This document shows, one piece after another, positions 54,336-61,870 of a stretch of 64,000 nucleotides of DNA. The DNA is from Paenibacillus donghaensis. Its GTDB lineage: Bacteria > Bacillota > Bacilli > Paenibacillales > Paenibacillaceae. Made by a program: the position numbers and the translations under genes. The stretch's first letter is position 1, and the number at the start of each line of letters is the position of its first letter. Under the pieces are notes generated by a model. It had not been told where the DNA came from. It saw only the letters and a list, made by a program, of their open reading frames with translations, and searched no databases. The stretch spans positions 124,001-188,000 of the forward strand of contig NZ_CP021780.1 of NCBI RefSeq assembly GCF_002192415.1, read 5' to 3'.

Positions 54336-55598
54336 ATGTTGGAGCAGTTACTGTCACGGGAAAATCTTCTACAAGCGTTAAAGCGTGTGGAAGCCAATAA
54401 AGGAAGCCATGGCGTAGATGGGATGTCCGTAAAATCCTTACGAGAACACATCGTACACAACTGGCAATCCTTACGGCAAGCGATAGAAGAAGGAACCTAC
54501 CAACCTAGCCCCGTGCGTCGGGTCGAAATCCCGAAACCGAATGGCGGAGGTGTCAGGAAGTTAGGAATTCCTACCGTGACCGACCGAATGCTACAGCAAG
54601 CCATCGCCCAGGTGTTAACCCCATTGTTCGATCCACAGTTTTCCGAGCACAGTTATGGATTTCGCCCCAAAAGGCGGGGACATGATGCCGTAAGGGAAGC
54701 AAGAGGATTCATGAAAGAAGGATACCGATTTGTAGTCGACCTGGACTTGGAGAAATTCTTTGATCGCGTCAACCATGACCGTCTAATGCTGAAGATTTCG
54801 GAGAAAGTGAAGGACAAGAAAGTCCTTTTACTTATTCGTAAATACCTTCAATCGGGCGTGATGGAGAACGGGTTAGTTCAACCGACACTAGAAGGAGCAC
54901 CGCAAGGGGGTCCTTTGAGTCCGTTATTATCTAACATTGTACTGGACGAGTTGGACAAGGAATTAGAGAAACGTGGACACCACTTCGTCCGCTATGCGGA
55001 TGACTGTAATATCTACGTGAAAACGCCAAGAGCAGGCGAACGAGTCAAGACATCCGTCACCCGATTCATCGAGACAAGGCTAAAACTCAAGGTGAACCAA
55101 GGAAAGAGTGCAGTAGACCGACCCTGGAAACGGAAATTTCTTGGGTTTAGTTTTAGTGTGGACAAAGAGCCGAAGGTGAGAATAGCGAAGCAGTCCTTAC
55201 AGAAAGCGAAGGTCAGAATTCGAGAGATCACGTCTCGAAAGAAACCGATGAAGATGGAAGAGCGAATCAAGGAACTAAACCAATACCTAATGGGATGGTG
55301 CGGGTACTTCTCGCTAGCGGATACACCAAGTGTTCTTCAAGACATGGATAAATGGGTACGAAGAAGGCTACGAATGTGCCTTTGGAAGCAATGGAAGAAC
55401 CCGAGAACCAAAGTCAAAAGGCTACTATCCTTAGGCATGCCTAAGAATAAAGCCTATGAATGGGGAAATACCCGAAAAGGGTATTGGCGAATAGCAGGAA
55501 GTCCAATTTTGTCACGAGCATTGAATAACCAATACTGGGAATCCAATGGACTCAAGAGCTTATTGGACAGATACAACTCACTACGGAATATTTCATGA
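54336..55598 (+). CDS. ltrA: Group II intron reverse transcriptase/maturase (outer)
   Basis: Intron-encoded protein of 420 aa. RT blocks include VEIPKPNGGGVRKLGIPTVT, SYGFRPKRRGHDAV, DLDLEKFFDRVNHD, GAPQGGPLSPLLSNI and the catalytic YADD (FVRYADDCNIY). A maturase domain X follows; there is no endonuclease domain, as in class C proteins. GAGAGG precedes ATG 54336. The stop codon touches domain V of the intron. The reading frame is complete. Confidence 0.94.
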   Translation: MLEQLLSRENLLQALKRVEANKGSHGVDGMSVKSLREHIVHNWQSLRQAIEEGTYQPSPVRRVEIPKPNGGGVRKLGIPTVTDRMLQQAIAQVLTPLFDPQFSEHSYGFRPKRRGHDAVREARGFMKEGYRFVVDLDLEKFFDRVNHDRLMLKISEKVKDKKVLLLIRKYLQSGVMENGLVQPTLEGAPQGGPLSPLLSNIVLDELDKELEKRGHHFVRYADDCNIYVKTPRAGERVKTSVTRFIETRLKLKVNQGKSAVDRPWKRKFLGFSFSVDKEPKVRIAKQSLQKAKVRIREITSRKKPMKMEERIKELNQYLMGWCGYFSLADTPSVLQDMDKWVRRRLRMCLWKQWKNPRTKVKRLLSLGMPKNKAYEWGNTRKGYWRIAGSPILSRALNNQYWESNGLKSLLDRYNSLRNIS

Positions 55599-55632
55599 AC
55601 CGCCGTATACCGAACGGTACGTACGGTGGTGG

Positions 55633-57469
55633 TGTGCTGTGAAAGTTGCGTCAGAGATGAGGAAGGCCCCTCGACGGGGATCGAGTCAGGCGAACCCGTC
55701 AAACAACCCTAAGCTGCTGCAATTAAGAGTTGTGGTAGTGAGCGTCTAGGGAAAAGGTTGCCACAAGCAATCATGTGGGATATGCAAAGATGAACGAAAG
55801 TGAACTGCCGATGAAGTATCGATAACGTAAAGCTTTGTCAAAACCTGTTGTTCACCACTAGACAGGGATAAGAGCAGAAGTAGACCTGAAGGCTGACTGC
55901 TCGGCAAACGGTATTAAGGCAGCATGAGTGCATATCAGGCTCTGATGTGAAACACAGGAACCTGCATCACGATAGTAAGTGAAAAGACACAAGTCACAGA
56001 AAGACGAGGTCGAAATAGCAAAGCGTGATGCAGGGGCGGAGGTACCCGTAATAGTAATGAAGTTGCTGTAATGGCAATGGAGCGAAGGGGTACCATCATT
56101 CAGCTCGAAGCAGAGAACAACTGTTGTAACAGGAGGATTCGATGAAAGAGGGCAAGCCATTTGACATTTCAAAGCAAGTTGTTATGACAGCATTTAAGAG
56201 AGTCAAAGCGAATAAGGGAAGCGCAGGGATTGACGGTCTGGACATAAAGGATTTTGAAAAAGACCTCAAAGGAAACTTGTATAAGATCTGGAACAGAATG
56301 AGTTCCGGAAGTTATTTCCCTCCACCGGTTAAATTGGTCGAGATTCCAAAGAAATCAGGTGGAACAAGAGGACTCGGCATTCCGACAGTCGGGGATAGAG
56401 TGGCCCAAATGGTAGTTAAAATGTATATAGAGCCGCGAGTAGAGGCTATATTCCATACAGACTCTTATGGATACCGTCCAAACAAGTCAGCTATCGATGC
56501 AATAGGTCAAGCGAGGAAAAGGTGCTGGAGAAATGATTATGTCTTAGAATTTGACATCAAAGGTCTATTTGACAATATCGATCATGAATTATTAATGCGT
56601 GCAGTGCGAAAGCACATAAGCGAATCATGGATACTGATGTATATCGAAAGATGGCTCAACGCACCGTTCATAAATTCAGAAGGTCAATGGATTGAACGCA
56701 AAAGCGGAACCCCTCAGGGTGGTGTCATCAGTCCTGTACTTGCGAATCTGTTTATGCATTACGCTTTTGACTTGTGGATGAAACGAACAAATCCAAATGC
56801 ACCGTTTGAAAGATATGCAGATGATGCCATTATCCACTGCAGAACGCAAGCAGAAGCAGAAGAGATTCTGGAAAAACTCAAGAAACGACTAGAGGAATGC
56901 AAGCTTGAATTGCATCCAACGAAAACCAAGATTGTATACTGCAAGGATAAGGACAGAGTGAAGGAGTTTCCAGTCACCGATTTTGAGTTTTTGGGATATA
57001 CCTTTCGGAGGGTGTTCATAAAAGACAGACTAGGGAGGTTGCAGTTCAACTTCCTACCATCGGTGAGTGTGAAATCAGCCAAAGCATTCAGAGACAAGAT
57101 AAAAGCGATGCGAATTCATAGCTATACCGGTAGTAAAATTGAAATGATCGCTGAAATGCTATCTCCGATGGTCAGAGGTTGGCTTAACTACTTCACGAAA
57201 TTCAATCCATCAGCAGTAAAGTATACCATTGACTGTCTAAATCGCAGATTGGTCAAATGGGCAATGTGTAAATACAAGAGGTTCAGGGGACATCGCAGTC
57301 GAGCGGAAAAATGGCTGAAAGAACTTGCAAAAAGAGAGCCCAATATGTTTCCACATTGGGCTCTCGGAATGAAACCATAACTGGCTGAATGATAAGAGCC
57401 GTATGAATCGAGAGGTTCACGTACGGTTCTGTGAGAGCCTGAAGGTGAAACTCCTTTGGGCTACTCGAC
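55633..57469 (+). mobile_element. Inner group II intron of a twintron
   Basis: Starts GTGTGCTGTGAAAG at 55633 and ends CTACTCGAC at 57469. Its domain V is 57396-57429 (GAGCCGTATG ... GTACGGTTC), with a domain VI stem GAGCCTGAAGG/CTCCTTTGGGCT after it. It interrupts the outer intron one base after domain V. Removing it joins GTACGGTGGTG to TGAGAGGTCGGGGG, the normal class C domain V-VI junction. 1,837 bases. Confidence 0.87.
56142..57380 (+). CDS. ltrA: Group II intron reverse transcriptase/maturase (inner)
   Basis: Intron-encoded protein of 412 aa belonging to a different lineage from the outer one. RT blocks are VEIPKKSGGTRGLGIPTVGD, SYGYRPNKSAIDAIGQA, FDIKGLFDNIDHELL, GTPQGGVISPVLANL and YADD (FERYADDAIIH); maturase domain X ends with MVRGWLNYFTKFNPSA. 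No HNH domain. CAGGAGG lies upstream of ATG 56142. The frame is complete, so the inner intron may be active. Confidence 0.94.
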   Translation: MKEGKPFDISKQVVMTAFKRVKANKGSAGIDGLDIKDFEKDLKGNLYKIWNRMSSGSYFPPPVKLVEIPKKSGGTRGLGIPTVGDRVAQMVVKMYIEPRVEAIFHTDSYGYRPNKSAIDAIGQARKRCWRNDYVLEFDIKGLFDNIDHELLMRAVRKHISESWILMYIERWLNAPFINSEGQWIERKSGTPQGGVISPVLANLFMHYAFDLWMKRTNPNAPFERYADDAIIHCRTQAEAEEILEKLKKRLEECKLELHPTKTKIVYCKDKDRVKEFPVTDFEFLGYTFRRVFIKDRLGRLQFNFLPSVSVKSAKAFRDKIKAMRIHSYTGSKIEMIAEMLSPMVRGWLNYFTKFNPSAVKYTIDCLNRRLVKWAMCKYKRFRGHRSRAEKWLKELAKREPNMFPHWALGMKP

Positions 57470-57769
57470 TGAGAGGTCGGGGGCTAGCCGCCCCCTCCTA
57501 CTCGATTATTCTTATTTGGTAAGCAGACACTAATGATACCAAATTGCCTTGTTGACGAAATGTTGACGGAACATATTGAAAGCGACGAGGAATTAGTTAA
57601 TGACCCTTTAACATAATCGATTCTGAATCAGTGGTTGTAAGCGAGCTGATAAACGACTGACTAGAACCTTATACAGATTCGGTCGATGATGGTTGAGTTC
57701 GCTTTCATAATCTTCTCAATAAATTATTGAACATTGATGTGAATTTCTGCGGCAGTGCGGTAGGAACAT

Positions 57770-58342
57770 TCAAAGGAATTCTATGCCAAAATCGATCAAT
57801 AGCTCTGAACCAAGTATTGTGAGCAAGACCTTAGCTCTTTTTTTATGCTTATCGATTTTTTTGATAAACCGTTCCATTCCTTTTAAGGGTCCTGATTTTA
57901 CAATAACTTTGGAGTCCTCGATGCAGACTTGGGAATACTCTATGGTGTCATTGCTTTGCATGAGATTGAGTACAATAAACATTTCTTCCATCGGTATCTC
58001 TTTAAAAAAGTAGGATTCGTCTAAAGTTTCTGCTTGCCCATCTATTAGAATGGTATCAAAAGACCTCATATTTCTATCTTTTAAATTGTTATAATTTAAA
58101 GTTTGATAGATAAGGGGGTTTTCCCTTAATTGATAATATGTAGAGAAATTCATTTTGGTTTCCACGAATATATAACCTGGGAATAAGGGCTTTACTACAT
58201 CGTATTCCTGGCCTGCTTTTTTCTGGGGAACTTTACGTTTTGGAATAACGCTATATATTTGGCTCCTGTTGAATTTTGCTTCAATCCATTTTTTTATCTG
58301 TGATTCGCTGCCTGATTTAACGTATAAAACATACCAAGACAT
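57770..58342 (-). CDS. loaP: NusG-type antiterminator, LoaP-like
   Basis: Specialised NusG paralogue of 190 aa. The NGN domain reads MSWYVLYVKSGSESQIKKWI and PLFPGYIFVETKM; the C-terminal KOW domain has KVIVKSGPLKGMERFIKKID. LoaP proteins in Bacillus promote readthrough of terminators in polyketide operons after binding a leader hairpin. Here the gene is divergent from a trans-AT PKS operon whose leader has a hairpin and T-tract, the expected target arrangement. It could be a plain NusG-like regulator, but the context favours LoaP. Confidence 0.82.
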   Translation of the reverse strand: MSWYVLYVKSGSESQIKKWIEAKFNRSQIYSVIPKRKVPQKKAGQEYDVVKPLFPGYIFVETKMNFSTYYQLRENPLIYQTLNYNNLKDRNMRSFDTILIDGQAETLDESYFFKEIPMEEMFIVLNLMQSNDTIEYSQVCIEDSKVIVKSGPLKGMERFIKKIDKHKKRAKVLLTILGSELLIDFGIEFL

Positions 58343-58634
58343 TTCTTTCGCCTCTCTCTTTGGGAGATATTAGCATTTTCTATGGATATACTAGCACTAA
58401 TAAAATAAAAATTATGTCGAAGCGAGGATTTTGTATTAAAAAAAGTATTATTATGTATAAAAAATGAATTTACTCAAAGACTTTACAAAATAGATGGAGT
58501 GTTGTAATATATGTTTAGTGCTAAGTGAATCGAACAATAACTCAAGTGTACTTAATCGACGTTTTAGGCGCGTTGAGCAAGCTTGAGGTCCATACATGTC
58601 AGGTGATGAGACAAGACCATCCGATGCTTATTGT

Positions 58635-58670
58635 ACCTCCCCGCAGGGGAGGTGCCGTAGGCATTTTTTT
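58635..58670 (+). promoter_or_regulatory. PKS leader hairpin and terminator-like T-tract
   Basis: ACCTCCCC, loop GCA, GGGGAGGT (58635-58653) form a perfect 8-bp stem. TGCC, GTA, GGCA then forms a short stem running into TTTTTTT (58664-58670). It lies about 70 bases before the first PKS-operon gene and could be the RNA target of LoaP and an attenuator. Confidence 0.55.
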
Positions 58671-58741
58671 GTTCCTTTTTATAATGCTGAAGATGAGGAG
58701 AGTTGCTGGGGATCATGTTACAAGGCTGCAAGGAAATGATG

Positions 58742-59488
58742 ATGGAGCATTTGATCTTGGGAGAAACGGCAGATGAAGATCAGGCGGTGTTGTATGTTTT
58801 TTATTTTTTCGATGAATTCCTGCTGCTCCCGGACAACTTGGCCCAATTACATCCCAAAGAATTGACCTACTATCAATCGCTCAAGTTTGCGCCGAGAATA
58901 AAGAGCTACCTGGCAGGCCGCTTTGCTGCCAAACAGGCTGCTTCGCGGTACCTGAAGGAGGATGAATTGAAGCGGATTTGCATTGAGCAGGGCGTTTTTA
59001 TGCAGCCGGTTGTTTATTTGAGGCCCGTGCAGGTCAGCATCACGCATTGTGCAAATTTCGCGGCAGCCCTTGCATTTTCCGACAGACAGCTTATGGGGAT
59101 AGATATTGAGCAGATAGCTGATGACAGGCTGGAAGCGCTGCAAAGTCAGATGACGGGCCGCGAATTATGTATCATTCAGTCGTTGCCGCATCCGTTTGTC
59201 CATATGCTCACCTTGTTCTGGTCGGCGAAAGAAGCGTTATCCAAAGTGCTGAAAACGGGGCTGACTGTCCCATTCAGCCTTTTTGCGTTGAAAGAAATTC
59301 AATTTGAGGAAGGCGTGTTCCGCAGTAGTTTTGAAAATTTTTATCAGTATGAAACATTTTCTTTCATTTGCAGTGCCTCTGTCTGTTCAATCACCTGCCC
59401 GAAAGGAACGGTTTTGAACCTCGCTGCTATTAGAAAGGGCATTGAAAGTTTATATGAATCTTACATGGAGGATGGTAGAAGCCTATGA
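58742..59488 (+). CDS. 4'-phosphopantetheinyl transferase, Sfp type
   Basis: Activates carrier proteins by adding the phosphopantetheine arm; about 248 aa. [13 protein letters not shown] carries the Mg-binding Asp, and [16 protein letters not shown] the second signature (WxxKEA). ATG 58742 has AAGGA 7 bases upstream; ATG 58715, 58736 and 58739 are alternatives, and the frame is open from 58703. The stop overlaps the next ATG (ATGA), so it is in one operon with the PKS genes and presumably serves their ACPs. Confidence 0.88.
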   Translation: MEHLILGETADEDQAVLYVFYFFDEFLLLPDNLAQLHPKELTYYQSLKFAPRIKSYLAGRFAAKQAASRYLKEDELKRICIEQGVFMQPVVYLRPVQVSITHCANFAAALAFSDRQLMGIDIEQIADDRLEALQSQMTGRELCIIQSLPHPFVHMLTLFWSAKEALSKVLKTGLTVPFSLFALKEIQFEEGVFRSSFENFYQYETFSFICSASVCSITCPKGTVLNLAAIRKGIESLYESYMEDGRSL

Positions 59489-61857
59489 TTACTTATGTAT
59501 TTCCGGGGCAGGGTGCCCAGAAAAAAGGAATGGGCGGCAGTTTATTTGACGAGTTCCACGAATTGACGAAGCAGGCTGATGAAGTATTAGGCTATTCTAT
59601 CCGGGAGCTTTGTTTAAACGACCCGGAGGGAAAGCTGAATCAGACACAGTTTACCCAGCCCGCTTTATACACGGTCAATGCGCTGAGCTACCTCAAGAAG
59701 ATTATTGATACGGGGCAAAAGCCTGATTTTGTGGCGGGTCACAGCTTGGGTGAATATAACGCTTTGTTTGCGTCAGGAGCCTTTGATTTCAAAACAGGCC
59801 TGGAGCTGGTCAAAAAAAGAGGGGAATTAATGAGCCGGGCAACCGGCGGAGGAATGGCTGCCGTTATTGGTCTGACTGAAGAGAAGATCAGGGAAACACT
59901 CCTGATGAATAGGCTGGACGGCATAAATGTTGCCAATCTGAATGCTCCCGTCCAAATTGTCATATCCGGAACCAAGGCCGATATTGAGCAGGCCCAGACG
60001 GTCTTTGAAAAGACAAACGGGGTCGAGATGTTCGTTCCCCTGAGAACGAGCGGAGCATTTCACTCCCGCTATATGCAGGAGGCGAAGCAGGAGTTTAAGG
60101 AGTTTCTTGCGCAATATCATTTTCTGGATATGAAAATTCCCGTCATCTCCAATGTACAGGCCCGGCCTTACACTGCTTCTGCATTGCGAGAAAATATGGT
60201 GGAGCAAATCACCCAACCGGTAAAGTGGACAGAGAGCATACGCTATTTAATGGGCAAAGGTCACATGACGTTCGAGGAAATCGGCGTGGGCAAGGTGCTG
60301 ACAGGCCTTATAACGCGTATTCAGGCGGAGGCAGAGCCGCTGATTGTTAACGAAGAGGAGCGGCTGTCAAAACCAGGGGAACGGGAATCCGCTGCACAAG
60401 CGGGAGGAACGGCCAAGGAAGAAAGTGCAAAGGCCAAGTCTAGCGTAGCCGTTTTGGAGTGTGAAGCACAGGCTCCTGTGGAAAAGCAGGTCCATATGGC
60501 CGCGGTTCTGGGCGACACGGCGTTTAAACAGGATTACAACTTAACTTATGCATACATGTCAGGTGCGATGTACCGGGGGATTGCCTCGAAGGAAATGGTT
60601 ATACGGATGGGTAAAGCAGGAATGCTTGGTGTATTTGGTACAGGAGGCTTGAGCATCGCAGACGTTGAAGCGGCGGTTACCGACATTCAGAAGGAGCTGG
60701 GTCAAGGGCAAGCTTACGGCTTTAATTTTCTCTACTCGCCATCCGATTCCCGCAAAGAAGAACAGCTGGCAGAGCTTTTTATTGCACGCGGTGTCAAGGT
60801 GATTGAAGCTTCGGCTTATCTGAGCATTACTCCGGCCTTAGTCAGATATCGCGCAAAGGGTCTAAGACAGGATGAACGCGGCGTATTGTCCGCAACCAAT
60901 AAAATCATTGCCAAAGTCTCCCGCCCAGAGGTCGCGGAAGTCTTTCTGAGTCCTGCTCCGGAACGGATCGTAGCGAAATTGCTGGCAGAGCAGCTGATTA
61001 CAAATCAGGAAGCCCAGCGGCTCAGCAAAGTGCCGATGGCTGATGACCTGACCGTCGAAGCGGATTCGGGGGGGCATACGGACGGGGGAGTGGCCTACGC
61101 CTTAATGCCGGCTATGCGGAAATTACGGGATGAGATGATGGTTAAGTACCGGTATCCGAAGCGGATACGGGTGGGGGCAGCCGGCGGCATCGGAACGCTT
61201 GAAGCGGCTGCAGCAGCTTTTATTATGGGAGCTGACTATATTGTAACGGGATCGATTAACCAGTGTACGGTGGAAGCGGCTACAAGTGACACAGTGAAAG
61301 ACATGCTTCAGCAGATCAACGTCCAGGATACAGAATATGCTCCTGCAGGCGATATGTTTGAGCTGGGTGCGAAAATTCAAGTGCTCCGCAGAGGGGTGTT
61401 TTTTCCGTCAAGAGCCAATAAGCTGTACGATTTGTACAGGATGCATGCTTCCCTGGAGGACATTGATGAGAAGACGAAGCTGCAAATTCAGGATAAATAT
61501 TTTAAGCGGAGCTTTGAGCAGGTCCTTGCCGAGATAAAGGCCTACTACTCTCCGCAGGAATGGGAACAGGCTTTGAATAATCCAAAGCAGAAAATGGCCA
61601 TGTTGTTCAAATGGTATTTTACCTATTCCAGCCGTTTAGCTTTGCAGGGCAGCGAGGAATCCAAGGTGGATTACCAGGTACATTGCGGACCTGCATTGGG
61701 CGCCTTAAATCAGGAGTTAAAAGGTACGGCGCTCGAAAGCTGGAGAAACCGTCATGTGGATGAACTCGCGCTGTTATTGTTAGACGGGGCGGCACAGCGT
61801 CTAAAGGAGCAATTGAACGCCATTTTGAGTGTTGATGAACTGCGTACTGACATGTGA
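59485..61857 (+). CDS. Trans-acting acyltransferase-enoylreductase (AT-ER), PksE/BaeE type
   Basis: Bifunctional protein of 790 aa that loads malonyl units onto AT-less PKS modules and supplies a trans enoylreductase. The AT domain (residues 1-285) has [12 protein letters not shown] and [11 protein letters not shown] (Ser nucleophile) and the malonyl-type GAFHSRYM motif (His). A charged Ala/Glu-rich linker (about 290-335) leads to a PfaD-like flavin ER domain ([35 protein letters not shown]). This AT-ER fusion is a hallmark of trans-AT clusters such as bacillaene and difficidin. Confidence 0.92.
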   Translation: MITYVFPGQGAQKKGMGGSLFDEFHELTKQADEVLGYSIRELCLNDPEGKLNQTQFTQPALYTVNALSYLKKIIDTGQKPDFVAGHSLGEYNALFASGAFDFKTGLELVKKRGELMSRATGGGMAAVIGLTEEKIRETLLMNRLDGINVANLNAPVQIVISGTKADIEQAQTVFEKTNGVEMFVPLRTSGAFHSRYMQEAKQEFKEFLAQYHFLDMKIPVISNVQARPYTASALRENMVEQITQPVKWTESIRYLMGKGHMTFEEIGVGKVLTGLITRIQAEAEPLIVNEEERLSKPGERESAAQAGGTAKEESAKAKSSVAVLECEAQAPVEKQVHMAAVLGDTAFKQDYNLTYAYMSGAMYRGIASKEMVIRMGKAGMLGVFGTGGLSIADVEAAVTDIQKELGQGQAYGFNFLYSPSDSRKEEQLAELFIARGVKVIEASAYLSITPALVRYRAKGLRQDERGVLSATNKIIAKVSRPEVAEVFLSPAPERIVAKLLAEQLITNQEAQRLSKVPMADDLTVEADSGGHTDGGVAYALMPAMRKLRDEMMVKYRYPKRIRVGAAGGIGTLEAAAAAFIMGADYIVTGSINQCTVEAATSDTVKDMLQQINVQDTEYAPAGDMFELGAKIQVLRRGVFFPSRANKLYDLYRMHASLEDIDEKTKLQIQDKYFKRSFEQVLAEIKAYYSPQEWEQALNNPKQKMAMLFKWYFTYSSRLALQGSEESKVDYQVHCGPALGALNQELKGTALESWRNRHVDELALLLLDGAAQRLKEQLNAILSVDELRTDM

Positions 61858-61870
61858 AGGAGAGAGCACA

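Larger units (their letters stand above)
53775..57506 (+). mobile_element. Outer group II intron of a twintron, class C-like
   Basis: Starts GTGCGCCCAGCATGGGCGC at 53775, directly behind the tRNA-unit terminator, the known target preference of bacterial class C introns. Domain V is an exact 34-base hairpin at 55598-55631 (GAACCGCCG ... CGGTGGT). Domain VI, GAGAGGTCGGGGGCTAGCCG to CTCCTACTCGAT, lies 1.84 kb further on at about 57470-57506, because a second group II intron (55633-57469) sits between them. Without it the outer intron is 1,895 bases, normal for class C. Confidence 0.85.

Noticed and set aside
58525..58776. 83-codon frame upstream of the phosphopantetheinyl transferase
   Set aside because: It covers the leader hairpin and T-tract and overlaps the transferase in another frame; more likely untranslated leader.
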